64,000 nucleotides of DNA from Pontibacter russatus. Its GTDB lineage: Bacteria > Bacteroidota > Bacteroidia > Cytophagales > Hymenobacteraceae. The stretch lies in NCBI RefSeq assembly GCF_009931655.1, contig NZ_CP047984.1, forward strand, positions 4,729,001-4,793,000. Direction: 5' to 3'. Each line of letters begins with the position of its first letter. The first letter of the stretch is position 1. The notes under the pieces are model-generated. The model was not told where the DNA came from. It searched no databases and saw only the letters and a program-made list of their open reading frames with translations. A program made the translations under genes and the position numbers. This document shows, one piece after another, positions 16,952 through 26,222 of the stretch.

Positions 16952-18088
16952 ATGGAAGACATTAAAATGACTGACCAGAAGGCGCAGTACGCGCAGCACA
17001 AACCGGAACTGGATGCCGCCTTCAGCGCCGCCATGGAGCGCATGATGCAGGAGAACAGCCCGCTCGTGGATGACTTCGCCAGCAAAGTAGCGGGATACCT
17101 GGGCGCGCGGCACGTTTTCCCCTGCGCCAACGGCACCGACGCCCTGCAAATTGCGCTGGCGGCGCTGGACTTGCCGGCAGGGGCGGAGGTGATCATGCCT
17201 GCCTTTGGCGATGCGGCGGGGGCGGAGGCAGTAAAGCTGCTGGGCCTGAAACCGGTCTTCGCGGATGTGCTGCCCGATACCTATATGCTGGACCCTGCGG
17301 CGGTGGAGAAAGCCGCCACGCCAGGTACAGTTGCCATTATGCCCGTTCATCTTTTCGGCCACTGCGCCCCCATGCACGAGTTGCTTTCCCTGGCAGCGCG
17401 GCATAGTTTGTTTGTGGTAGAGGATAATACACAGTCGCTGGGGGCGGTATACGTGGGGCCGGAGGGTCAGGAGGCAAAGGCGGGCAGCCTGGGCCATATC
17501 AGCGCCACAGCCTTTTTCCCTGCCAAGCCCCTGGCAGGCACGGGCGAGGGCGGCGCGGTCATTACCAGCGATGCCGCACTTGCTGAGAATATCGGGCGAA
17601 TCACCAGGAATGAGCAGCAGGAAGGGGCTGAACCGGAGCGGCTATATATAAAATCTCCTCTCGACCCGCTGCAGGCCGCCATGCAGGAAGTGAAGCTGAA
17701 ATATATAGAGAGTTACAATTCCGCCAGGCGGGAGGTGGCCCACTTCTACGATAAGGCCTTTGCGGAGACGGTGCTGGTGCAGGCGCCGCATCGCGCACCC
17801 TATAGCTCCCATACCTATCAGCAGTATACCATTACTGTGAACCCCAAACTGCGTGACGGGCTGCAGGAGCATCTGCGGCGTCAGCATATCCCGAGCGTGG
17901 TGTATTACCCGCAGCCGCTCCACCTGCAGGAGCCCTTCGCTTACCTGGGCTACAAAGCCGGGGATTTTCCGGTTTCTGAAAGGCTGTCGGAAAGCGTGCT
18001 CTCGCTGCCGATGCACCCCCGCCTAAAAGAGGACCAACTGGCCTACATATGTCAGCATTTGCTGAATTATGTAAAGCAGCACGACTGA
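16952..18088 (+). CDS. DegT/DnrJ/EryC1/StrS-family sugar aminotransferase
   Basis: A 378-residue PLP enzyme of the family that makes amino sugars for surface glycans by transaminating nucleotide-linked keto sugars. The order of motifs is normal: CANGTDALQIAL (58-69), VVEDNTQSLGA (155-165, PLP-binding Asp 158), ATAFFPAKPLAGTGEGGAV with Lys 192, and DPLQAAMQEVKL in the C-terminal part. It differs from the pathway-specific PseC at 26219, so it probably acts on another sugar. It points towards the flippase gene at 18149, which is on the other strand. Its substrate cannot be told from sequence. Confidence 0.85.
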   Translation: MEDIKMTDQKAQYAQHKPELDAAFSAAMERMMQENSPLVDDFASKVAGYLGARHVFPCANGTDALQIALAALDLPAGAEVIMPAFGDAAGAEAVKLLGLKPVFADVLPDTYMLDPAAVEKAATPGTVAIMPVHLFGHCAPMHELLSLAARHSLFVVEDNTQSLGAVYVGPEGQEAKAGSLGHISATAFFPAKPLAGTGEGGAVITSDAALAENIGRITRNEQQEGAEPERLYIKSPLDPLQAAMQEVKLKYIESYNSARREVAHFYDKAFAETVLVQAPHRAPYSSHTYQQYTITVNPKLRDGLQEHLRRQHIPSVVYYPQPLHLQEPFAYLGYKAGDFPVSERLSESVLSLPMHPRLKEDQLAYICQHLLNYVKQHD

Positions 18089-18148
18089 TTGGGCGTCCTA
18101 TATAGCTGACGTGTTTGGTGGGAAAGGATGGCATATGCCCGGACAGTC

Positions 18149-19633
18149 TTATATCCGCCAGCCGGTGAGGTAATAGAGTTGCCCGCGCAGCCAACCGTTC
18201 ATGGGCGGGTAGATGCGCAGGCCGACACTCAGCCCGCCATATAGCAGGATGATCAGCAGCGAGCGCACCACCATGTCGAGGTACACATTGTTGAGGTAGG
18301 GCAGCAGATAAGCTGCCCCGAGCGCAAGCCCCGCCACAAGCAGCACTTTGGCGGCGCCCCAGGTAAACGGCTGGATTTTATAGACGGCCTGCACAAAGAA
18401 CAGGCGGGCCAGGTTCATCAGGCTGTAAGAGAGCATGGAGGCAAAGGCGGCGCCGTTGATGCCGTAGCGCGGTATAAAAAACCAGTTCGTCCAGACGGTG
18501 AGAAAGGCCAGGATGATGTTGAAAGCCAGGTCCCAGCGGTACTTCCGGGAAGTGGCCAGGATAACGCCGTTGAGGCTGGTGGCCAGGTCGATGATGCGGG
18601 CTACGGCGAGAAACAGCACCACGTACTTGCCCGCGCGGTACGTCTCCGGCATAAAGGAGTACAGGTTGTCGATGTTCGCCCAGATGCCGATGAAAAGCAG
18701 CAGCCCCACAATGAGGTTCACCATCGTCACATCCTTGTACAGTTTCCCCATGCCCGCCATGTCCGCGTCTTTCCAGAAGTCGGCCACCTGCGGCTGCGCT
18801 ATTTTCAGAATGGATTTGGCTGGCACGATGATGGCGCTGGTCATAAAGAAGGCCGTGGTATAGATGCCGTTCGCGCTCAGGCTGTACGCGCTGATCATCA
18901 CTTGGTCGATGGTGGTGATGATGGTGGTGGAGATGTTGCCCAGAAAGGTGAAGGCGCCATAATAGAGCATCTCCCGGATGGGGATGATGCGCAGGCCTGC
19001 CAGCATGGGGCGCAGGAAAAGCTGTTTCAGCCAGAGTGTATACACCACCAGCACCAGCGCCCCCGCCGAGTTGATGACAACGTAGAGCAGCACGAACTGC
19101 CGGAAGTCAATCAAGCCCAGGGCATATACACAGATGAGCAGCGTGGTGAGGATACGGAGCAGGAAGTCCTGCACAAAGGAGGAAACGATGGTTTTATACA
19201 GCGACCGCAGGTAAGCGGTGAACATGTTGAAGAGCAGCGTGAACAGCGCCAGCGGGATGATGTAGTAATAGTACTCCAGTATCAGCGGCGACTTCTCTAT
19301 ATAGTAATCTGCCACGAGGGGCTTGAAGAGCAGGAACAGGCCGGTGGCCACCGCAAAGCCGGACAGCGGCACCGCCAGCAGCAGGAACAGGAACCCGTTG
19401 TGCTGCCGCGCCTTGTCGCGGTAATAGGGGAAGTAGCGGGTGCTCATGTTCACGAAGCCCAGCGCGGAAAACTGCGCGAACATGACGGAGATGGTGAGCA
19501 TCAGGCGCGTCAGGCCCACCTGTGCCTCATCCAGAAAGTTCGGGAAGAGCAGGATGGTGTTCACGTAGCCGATGGCGATCCCGGCGTACGAGATAAACGT
19601 GTTCCAGATACCTTCGCGCTGTAGTTTGCTCAT
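18149..19633 (-). CDS. Wzx-like polysaccharide flippase (MOP superfamily)
   Basis: A 494-residue polytopic protein with about 14 predicted membrane segments, beginning MSKLQREGIWNTFISYAGIAIGYVN, a start typical of Bacteroidetes oligosaccharide flippases. The family moves lipid-linked glycan units across the inner membrane. It lies between a sugar aminotransferase gene and the pseudaminic acid cluster, which suggests that it exports a glycan carrying those sugars. The specific substrate is inference. Confidence 0.85.
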   Translation of the reverse strand: MSKLQREGIWNTFISYAGIAIGYVNTILLFPNFLDEAQVGLTRLMLTISVMFAQFSALGFVNMSTRYFPYYRDKARQHNGFLFLLLAVPLSGFAVATGLFLLFKPLVADYYIEKSPLILEYYYYIIPLALFTLLFNMFTAYLRSLYKTIVSSFVQDFLLRILTTLLICVYALGLIDFRQFVLLYVVINSAGALVLVVYTLWLKQLFLRPMLAGLRIIPIREMLYYGAFTFLGNISTTIITTIDQVMISAYSLSANGIYTTAFFMTSAIIVPAKSILKIAQPQVADFWKDADMAGMGKLYKDVTMVNLIVGLLLFIGIWANIDNLYSFMPETYRAGKYVVLFLAVARIIDLATSLNGVILATSRKYRWDLAFNIILAFLTVWTNWFFIPRYGINGAAFASMLSYSLMNLARLFFVQAVYKIQPFTWGAAKVLLVAGLALGAAYLLPYLNNVYLDMVVRSLLIILLYGGLSVGLRIYPPMNGWLRGQLYYLTGWRI

Positions 19634-19823
19634 GGGTAAGGCTCAGACCTGCAAAGGTAGTCTATAATTGGAATTCAGGAGAAGGAATATAGACCAGGGA
19701 AAAGTCCCGGAACCAGCCAGCCCTATATACCAGCCATATATAAAGCACCGCTCTGCCAGCAAGAGGGGAAGACCGAAGAGATTTTGAGGCAGGTCTGAGC
19801 AAAGGTGAGGCTTATATATAAAC

Positions 19824-21641
19824 CTACCGGACCACCTCTACCCAGCCTTTATATGTCCTTTGCGTGCGCGGGCTTGTAAACTGATAGTAGTAGGTGCCTG
19901 CAGGCATGTCCATAGCCGACCAGCTGTTATCGTACTGCGCTGCCTGGTAGACTGATTTTCCGAGGCGGTCAAAAATATGCAGCTGCATTGTGTTTTCCTC
20001 TATGCCAAGCGCCACAAAAGTGTCGTTTTTCCCGTCGCCGTTTGGTGTGATGATGTTGGGGATGATGGGGCACTCGTCGCTGACAACCGACACACTTTTG
20101 GTGTAGGTGCAGCCCGCCACCGTGATGGCAACGCGCATCTCAGCCGGGGCGGCCACCTTGATGCTTGGAGTTGTCTGCCCGTTGCTCCATATATAGGAAG
20201 CGTTTGCGGTGGAGGCATCCAGCAACACCTCCTCACCGTAGCAGGCTATGATTTCTTCCTTCAGCGGGATGTCTGGCTGCGGATTGACTGTAATCGTTAT
20301 GGAATCTTTCACTGTACAGCCTGCGCTGTTCGTTACCTCCACCCAGTATTCTCCGGAATTGCCCACCTCTATACTGGAAGTCGCTGCTCCTGTGCTCCAC
20401 AGGTAAGAATATTCTGTTGAGTTCGCTGTCGCTACTGCCAAGGATATGATGTCACCTTCGCACAACTTTGAAGGACCAGTTATCTCAATTCCACTCATCG
20501 TTTGAACACTGGCAATGTATTCTCCACGGCTAACTGTGCTTACACCCATAATCAACCCATCCGCTAGCTTGGCAGGAAGTTCTGACCAGGCAGTAACCGC
20601 ATTGTCTCTGCGTTCATATAGCTGTGCGGCACAGAAGGAAGACCCTGCTGCATAATTTATTTTATGTTGTGTTGCTGGCAACAGAGGAGTAAATATGCCG
20701 AAATAAGAATCATTACTGCCTGTTGCCGGTATGCCCTGGGTAGAATTCGGCCTTGCGTTTACATGGTATATGTGAAGCCCAACGGTGCCTGCCCCTACAG
20801 AATCAATTGAAATCTTATTGCCATCAGGTCCCTGCATTGAGATGCTCTTCCCGCTCCAGGCGTCTGTGTAAAGATACGTGCTGAGGTCGCCTATGGCTGC
20901 ACCAGACGTTACAGCGGCTACTGATGGGGTAGTGTTCCTCAGGCTGCCATGCAGCTTGAGGGCACTGTGGTCTGTAATCACGCCTCCGGCTATATTGTCT
21001 AGCTTGAAATAAGCAATTAAATCCGGAGTAGTTTCAGGGAGTGTTCTGCACATGTTTTGTCTGATCTCTTCGGCAGAAAGTGCTCTCTTCCAGATTCTGA
21101 CTTCGTCCACTGTTCCTTTGTAAAAGTGGTTCCCAAGCTGAGGGTAGTAATAGTTTCCTAATAAAAGGTTTTCGCTGTTATTCAGTACCGGATTTACATA
21201 ACCTGAAGTGAACTGGTTCTGGAGGATGCCATCTACGAATATCATCCAGACCCCCTGATGTACGACACCAGCTAAGTGATGCCAGTTGCCGTCCGCTACA
21301 ACGGTGGTGGAATAACCTGACAGCCTGTAATTACCTGAACCATCTCTGCCTGCCAAACAGGCTTTTCCGTTCTGGATAAGCAACTGAAAGCCATTCTCAG
21401 AGTCACGATTATATTTAGACACAACATGGTGATGCCCAAATGAATTGGTTTTAATCCAGGCTTCAACAGTGAGCTGCACCGTAATGCCTCTGTTGTTATT
21501 GCCGAACTCTGCATAGTCATTTACACCATCTAATTCGATAGCCCTTCCGGCCCCTTGTGCATTGCATATGCAGGGAGTTAGGATGATAGAAATAAATAAG
21601 AGCGGCGCAATAATATTGAATGCAAGCTTTGGATTAGGCAT
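19824..21641 (-). CDS. Secreted LamG-domain protein with T9SS type B sorting domain
   Basis: A 605-residue exported protein with a signal peptide ending CICNAQG. Residues about 30-210 form a LamG/concanavalin-like domain (AIELDGVNDYAEFGNNNRGITVQLTVEAWIK-type start, then GTVDEVRIWKRALSAEEI). Two Ig/PKD-like segments follow (YSYLWSTGAATSSIEV and YIWSNGQTTPSIKV). The end has the gliding-motility-type sorting domain: PNIITPNGDGKNDTF, LHIFDRLGKSVYQA, MPAGTYYYQF. The last part directs export by the type IX system and retention at the cell surface. A glycan-binding adhesin role is likely but inferred. Confidence 0.9.
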   Translation of the reverse strand: MPNPKLAFNIIAPLLFISIILTPCICNAQGAGRAIELDGVNDYAEFGNNNRGITVQLTVEAWIKTNSFGHHHVVSKYNRDSENGFQLLIQNGKACLAGRDGSGNYRLSGYSTTVVADGNWHHLAGVVHQGVWMIFVDGILQNQFTSGYVNPVLNNSENLLLGNYYYPQLGNHFYKGTVDEVRIWKRALSAEEIRQNMCRTLPETTPDLIAYFKLDNIAGGVITDHSALKLHGSLRNTTPSVAAVTSGAAIGDLSTYLYTDAWSGKSISMQGPDGNKISIDSVGAGTVGLHIYHVNARPNSTQGIPATGSNDSYFGIFTPLLPATQHKINYAAGSSFCAAQLYERRDNAVTAWSELPAKLADGLIMGVSTVSRGEYIASVQTMSGIEITGPSKLCEGDIISLAVATANSTEYSYLWSTGAATSSIEVGNSGEYWVEVTNSAGCTVKDSITITVNPQPDIPLKEEIIACYGEEVLLDASTANASYIWSNGQTTPSIKVAAPAEMRVAITVAGCTYTKSVSVVSDECPIIPNIITPNGDGKNDTFVALGIEENTMQLHIFDRLGKSVYQAAQYDNSWSAMDMPAGTYYYQFTSPRTQRTYKGWVEVVR

Positions 21642-21705
21642 AAATACACCTGATTGCTGATGAGACCTGTTTTGAAGTAAATATAGGTATATATAACTTA
21701 ATAAA

Positions 21706-22983
21706 TCAAAGAGACAGGAAGGATTTTAGGTAAAAGGCCGAAAGTTCAGCGCTCCTTCCATCGTAAGGCGTACCCACCGTGGCGCAGTAATACTTTGCCC
21801 TGTCCAGCACAGCGGGCTTCGTATACCGGTGCATAAGCAACAGGCGGACTATATCTTCCGGCGTTGCTGCCACATCCACCAAACCATGCCGGACAAAGCC
21901 GTAGTAATCCTCTATTTTATGATTTGGGCTGAAGTCGTAGAATATGGACCACACATTGAGCAGCACGGCCTCCAGGTGAATGCCGGAGGTGGCGCTCACC
22001 TGCGCGTCAACCTGGCGCAGATAGTCGAAGGTGGCGACAGCCCGGCTGTCGGAGAGGCGGATGTTAGAACCTATCGCTGACAGACGGGCAAAGTTGCGGT
22101 TGTCGCGGGGGTGGGGGCGCAGGATGATCGCGAGGTCAGGGAATCCAGCGGAAAGCACCTGCAGCAGCTTTTCGATTTCATCCAGCTCATCCATTACGTT
22201 ACAGCCGATGCCGATGGTGCGGATACTGGTGCTGGTGTTTCTGTAGGGTATATATAGATCGGCTTTGGGCATTCCCACCAACTCAACACGCCCCGATATA
22301 GCGCCACACTGCCTGTACTTGTCCAGCGAGTCCTGCCCTTCCAGTAAGTTCAGGTCGAAGGAGAGGGGCGGGAACAGGGTGCTCACGCTAGCGTGCTGTA
22401 TGTATACAGTTTTGATGCCGAGGCTGCCGGCGGCAAGCAGCATCGCGCGGGCATCGGCGTTATGGTCGTTGGCAAACACGACAGCGGAAGGCCGGTATTG
22501 CCGCAACTTCCGGTAATAGACTTCATAAAAGCCAACAGCGTCAAATAGCAGGTCGAGAAAGCGGAGGGTACTTTTTCGGTTGTGCCTCAAAAACTGGAAG
22601 AGGAGGGATGGCAATTTATAATAGTACAGCACCTTCCGGCGCAGCGACAGCCGTGCAACATTTTCGTGATACCGCCCGATGTTTTTGCTCTGGCCCGCCA
22701 CAAAGATAGACCCTGGCAGGTGCTTTTGCACAAACCGCAGGCTGTCCACGTTGTTCTGGCTTACCACGTACAGCCATACCTTTGCGGTTAAGACCCCCGG
22801 CTTCTCCACCGATTGAAAAATGTTGCCGAGCAGACGAAGAACAGTATAGCCCACTATTCGGAACAGGCGCTTGAGCGGGTTTTGTGGAGAAGAGGCGTTT
22901 TTCGCACTCTCCGGCAGGTTATAATACTGTTCCGAAAAGTGCAGGTAAAGGATGTTGCTGTAAAGGGCGAACCATTTCTTCAT
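21706..22983 (-). CDS. Putative GT-B-type transferase next to pseI
   Basis: A 425-residue cytoplasmic protein without a signal peptide. Blocks such as VYIQHASVSTLFPPLSFDLNLLEG, MPKADLY, GCNVMDELDEIEKLL and AIILRPHPRDNRNF resemble those of capsule-type GT-B transferases (polysialyltransferase or CDP-glycerol-transferase-like). A late YLRQVDAQVSATSGIHLEAVLLN matches the usual donor-binding region. Only 3 bp separate its ATG from the stop of pseI, so it is in the same operon. It is the best candidate in the window for the enzyme that transfers pseudaminic acid, but that role is inference. Confidence 0.65.
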   Translation of the reverse strand: MKKWFALYSNILYLHFSEQYYNLPESAKNASSPQNPLKRLFRIVGYTVLRLLGNIFQSVEKPGVLTAKVWLYVVSQNNVDSLRFVQKHLPGSIFVAGQSKNIGRYHENVARLSLRRKVLYYYKLPSLLFQFLRHNRKSTLRFLDLLFDAVGFYEVYYRKLRQYRPSAVVFANDHNADARAMLLAAGSLGIKTVYIQHASVSTLFPPLSFDLNLLEGQDSLDKYRQCGAISGRVELVGMPKADLYIPYRNTSTSIRTIGIGCNVMDELDEIEKLLQVLSAGFPDLAIILRPHPRDNRNFARLSAIGSNIRLSDSRAVATFDYLRQVDAQVSATSGIHLEAVLLNVWSIFYDFSPNHKIEDYYGFVRHGLVDVAATPEDIVRLLLMHRYTKPAVLDRAKYYCATVGTPYDGRSAELSAFYLKSFLSL

Positions 22984-22986
22984 GCC

Positions 22987-24030
22987 TTACACCATGTCCC
23001 AGCTTAGCGGCGTGCCCATCCTGATGGCAGCCCTGGCCTTTCTGCCCAGCAGGTTCTCGTAGTGCTTCGGCGCCAGGCCCAGGCCCGGCCGGATGACGCG
23101 GATGTTCTCTTTGGTGAGTTCCTCGCCGGGGGCGATGTCCCTGGCCGCGTACACCGAGCGCTTGAAGAGGCGGCTCTTCTCCTCGGCCCGCTGCACCCCG
23201 TACTGCACCCGCCCCAAGGCCAGCCTCGCCCGCTCCGTCTCCACCGCCAGCGCCCTCAGCTCCTCCGGCTCCAGCGAGAAGGCCGAATCCACGCCGCCGT
23301 CCGCTCTCCGGAGGGTGAAGTGCTTCTCGACCACGGTGGCCCCCAGGGCAACCGCCGCCACGGCCGCGCCGATGCCCATGGTGTGGTCGGAGAGGCCCAC
23401 CTGCACCCCGTAAAGCTCCCGCATGTGCGGGATGGTCAGCAGGTTGGTGTTCTCCGGCGAGGCCGGGTAGGTGGAGGTGCACTTGAGCAGCACAAGCTCC
23501 CGGCAGCCCGCCTCCCCGAGCACCTGCACCCCCTCGGCCACCTCCTGCACCGTGGCGGCGCCGGTGCTCATGATGACGGGCTTGCCCGTGGCGGCCACCC
23601 TGCGCAGCAGCGGGTGGTCCGTGTTCTCGAAAGAGGCTATTTTATATAGGGGCGCGCCCAGCCCCTCCAGGAAGTCCACGGCCGTCTCGTCGAAGGGGGA
23701 GGAGAAGGCGATGAGGCCGCGCTCCCTCGCCCTGTCGAATATCGGCCTGTGCCACTCCCAGGGGGTATAGGCCTCTTTGTACAAATCATACAGCTCGCGC
23801 CCTTTCCACAGCGAGTCCTCGTCGTTGATGGTCAGGGCGCCCGGCAGCGTCATGGTGTCGGCGGTGTAGGTCTGCAGCTTGACGGCGTCGGCACCCGCGT
23901 CGGCGGCGGCGTCCACGATGGCCAGCGCCCGCTCCAGCGACTGGTTGTGGTTGCCGGACATCTCGGCGATGATGAACGGCTTGTGGCCGGGGCCGATAAG
24001 GCGGCCTTCTATGTTTATAGTCTGTGACAT
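22987..24030 (-). CDS. pseI: Pseudaminic acid synthase
   Basis: A 347-residue NeuB-family enzyme that condenses 2,4-diacetamido-2,4,6-trideoxy-L-altrose with phosphoenolpyruvate to give pseudaminic acid. FIIAEMSGNHNQSLERAL (19-36) is the PseI form of the N-terminal motif. DAVKLQTYTADTMTLP, KIASFENTDHPLL, STGAATVQE and VGLSDHTMG follow in order, and a C-terminal SAF (antifreeze-like) domain covers about 285-347. It sits in the order pseB-pseC-pseF-pseG/H-pseI, which supports PseI rather than sialic acid synthase. Confidence 0.92.
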   Translation of the reverse strand: MSQTINIEGRLIGPGHKPFIIAEMSGNHNQSLERALAIVDAAADAGADAVKLQTYTADTMTLPGALTINDEDSLWKGRELYDLYKEAYTPWEWHRPIFDRARERGLIAFSSPFDETAVDFLEGLGAPLYKIASFENTDHPLLRRVAATGKPVIMSTGAATVQEVAEGVQVLGEAGCRELVLLKCTSTYPASPENTNLLTIPHMRELYGVQVGLSDHTMGIGAAVAAVALGATVVEKHFTLRRADGGVDSAFSLEPEELRALAVETERARLALGRVQYGVQRAEEKSRLFKRSVYAARDIAPGEELTKENIRVIRPGLGLAPKHYENLLGRKARAAIRMGTPLSWDMV

Positions 24031-24051
24031 ATATGATTTCGTATTAAGGGG

Positions 24052-25527
24052 CTACCTCAGCCGCAGCTCAAACCGGAGTGCCTCCGGGTGTTTCTCATCG
24101 GGGGCGGCGCGCGTGAAGCCGGCTTTCTCAAAGGAACGCACGGAGGCGGCGTTCTCCGGTTGCACCAGCCCCTCCACCCGCTGCACGTCCGGGCGGCTCG
24201 CCTTTAGCTTTTCAATCCCTTTCAGCAGCACGCTGTGCCCAAGGCCCTTCCCCCGGAACGCGGCGCTAATCAGGTAGCTGATGGAGGCGCTGCCTTCAGA
24301 TACACTGAAACGGATGTGCGCGGCGGGCTTGCCGTCGGACTCGGCTATATACAGCAGCGTCTGCCCGTCCTCCAGCACAGCCTCGAACCACTGCGCGTGG
24401 GCCTGCGCCGTAATGGGTTTTGGGTTGAAGGAGTGGCGGCGCACCTCGGGGTCGTTCGCCCAGGCCAGCAGCAGCGGCTTGTCCTCCCGGGCGACTTCCC
24501 GGAGCCACAGGCTGGCGCTGAGGCTGAGCCTGCGGAAGACTTCCCGGAGCCGCGCGCCGCTCTGCCCGTCGAAGTGCCGCCGCTGCACGATGACCTGCTC
24601 CCGGAACAAACCTGGAAGGGAGCCGCTGTTTAAAAGCTGCGGCAACTCGTCGTATATTCTGGCGATGCCAGCCGAGATTAAGTCATTATATAAATCCCGC
24701 TGGTTATCTGCCGTCCGGAGCACAAAGAGCAGGCCGCCCACGGCCGCGTACTCGTAGGCCACCCCGCTCGCCGAGGCGACGGCTGCCCCGCACTTTCGCA
24801 TCAGGTCACACATCTGCTGCGCGTCCAGGTTGCGGTGCAGGGTGAAGCAGGGGTGATGCTGGAGCCACGCCTGCAACTCCGACTGGTGCCTGTAGGCGGC
24901 GCCCACCACGATTTCTGCCTGAATCATCATGTTCAAAGCCTGAAGCTCCTTGGCAAGCTGCAGGGTCAGGTTCTGCGGGTCCGCCCCGCCCAGGTTCAGC
25001 AGCACGCGGGGACTGCCCTCCGGCAGGTTCCTGTCTCTGCCCGAGGCGGCCAGGAAGGGTGGCCGGAGCAGCGCGTGAGCAGGGCCGAGGCAAAGCCTGG
25101 TGTAGGGAGCCGTTTCATATGCGGTTTCGCTGACGCCGCCTGAATGGTTTATCACCACATCCGCCACAAACTTATAGGCATGGATATCGTCGATGCAAAC
25201 TAGCGGTGCCCCTTTCGCCTTTATACTCTCTTGGTACGCCGTGCCGAAGCCGTAGCCGTCCAGCACCACGATTTCCTCCTCTGAGACATAGGCGTCGAGC
25301 TCATGCACAAAACGCTCCTCGGACGGGACACAAAGCGGCAACGCGATTATCCCCTCGCACACCTGCCTTATCTGCTCCTGCAGCGCCGTTGTCGGGTCCT
25401 GAATGGCAAATATACACTCGAACTCTTCGCGCAGCATGGCGGCCAGGGCCAGTGAGCGCACCACGTGGCCCAGCCCAATCTGGCTGTTTCCGTCCGCCCG
25501 GAAGATGATGCGGCGCTTCCTGATCAT
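24052..25527 (-). CDS. pseG: PseG sugar hydrolase fused to a GNAT acetyltransferase
   Basis: A 491-residue two-domain protein. Residues 1-335 match PseG, which removes UDP from the altrose intermediate: FRADGNSQIGLGHVVRSLALA (GxGH loop, His 21), INHSGG, LNLGGADPQNLT and CGAAVASASGVAYEYAAVG. Residues from about 339 form a GNAT domain (LWLREVAREDKPLLLAWAND, then AAFRGKGLGHSVLLKGIEKL as the acetyl-CoA loop). The GNAT half most probably replaces PseH, the N4-acetyltransferase that acts just before PseG; there is no separate pseH in the cluster. The start ATG overlaps the stop of pseF (ATGA), so translation is coupled. Confidence 0.9.
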   Translation of the reverse strand: MIRKRRIIFRADGNSQIGLGHVVRSLALAAMLREEFECIFAIQDPTTALQEQIRQVCEGIIALPLCVPSEERFVHELDAYVSEEEIVVLDGYGFGTAYQESIKAKGAPLVCIDDIHAYKFVADVVINHSGGVSETAYETAPYTRLCLGPAHALLRPPFLAASGRDRNLPEGSPRVLLNLGGADPQNLTLQLAKELQALNMMIQAEIVVGAAYRHQSELQAWLQHHPCFTLHRNLDAQQMCDLMRKCGAAVASASGVAYEYAAVGGLLFVLRTADNQRDLYNDLISAGIARIYDELPQLLNSGSLPGLFREQVIVQRRHFDGQSGARLREVFRRLSLSASLWLREVAREDKPLLLAWANDPEVRRHSFNPKPITAQAHAQWFEAVLEDGQTLLYIAESDGKPAAHIRFSVSEGSASISYLISAAFRGKGLGHSVLLKGIEKLKASRPDVQRVEGLVQPENAASVRSFEKAGFTRAAPDEKHPEALRFELRLR

Positions 25528-26222
25528 TTTATATCTCCCTTTGTCATCAGGCGGTACTTCATCTCGGCCAGTCTCCAGTCCGTCAAATTATCAATATCCT
25601 GCACTTCCAGCTCGCTCAGCTCTATGGCACCGGAGTTGTCGGTGAAGAGCGCCCGCTTCTCCAGGAAGGCCTTCACGCCGAACCAGTAGAACTGCCCCGC
25701 GTCGTGGAAAGCCGCCGGCAGGTCCTGCGAGCGGCTGCGCAGGTGCTCGGGCCAGTTCAACACGGCTTTCCCGTCTTCTATCCTCAAGCTTCGCCAGATA
25801 GGATAGCCGTAGCGGAGCACGGGAAAGACGGTGTCGTACTTCTTTTCGGTCATGAGCTTGAAAGCATCTGTGAGAGCGGTGGCCTTCACCAGCGGAGCGG
25901 TGGGGTACAGGCAGCAGCCGTAGGCGAACTCCTCGCCCGCGGACGCGTAAGCCTGCAGCACCTCAACGAGCGCCTCGGCGGTCGTGGCGAAATCGCCTGA
26001 TGCGGCCTTGCTCCGGAGGAAGGGAACCTTTGCGCCGTATTTGAGGGATATCTCCGCTATCTCCCCGTCGTCAGTCGACACCATCACCTCCTCGAATAGA
26101 CCGGAGTTCAGGGCCGTCTCAATGGAATAGGCGATGATGGGCTTGCCCAGAAAGTCCCTGATGTTCTTGCGCGGGATGCGTTTGCTGCCGCCGCGGGCCG
26201 GTATGATGGCGATGCGCTTCAC
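25524..26222 (-). CDS. pseF: Pseudaminic acid cytidylyltransferase
   Basis: A 232-residue enzyme that activates pseudaminic acid with CTP to give CMP-Pse. The nucleotide-binding motif IPARGGSKRIPRKNIRDF (7-24) and VSTDDGEIAEISLKYGAKV are those of the NeuA/PseF family, and CCLYPTAPLV and DAGQFYWF agree with PseF. The start codon is GTG, and it overlaps the stop of pseC by four bases (GTGA). It likewise overlaps the pseG fusion at its end, so three pathway genes are translationally coupled. Confidence 0.92.
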   Translation of the reverse strand: MKRIAIIPARGGSKRIPRKNIRDFLGKPIIAYSIETALNSGLFEEVMVSTDDGEIAEISLKYGAKVPFLRSKAASGDFATTAEALVEVLQAYASAGEEFAYGCCLYPTAPLVKATALTDAFKLMTEKKYDTVFPVLRYGYPIWRSLRIEDGKAVLNWPEHLRSRSQDLPAAFHDAGQFYWFGVKAFLEKRALFTDNSGAIELSELEVQDIDNLTDWRLAEMKYRLMTKGDIK

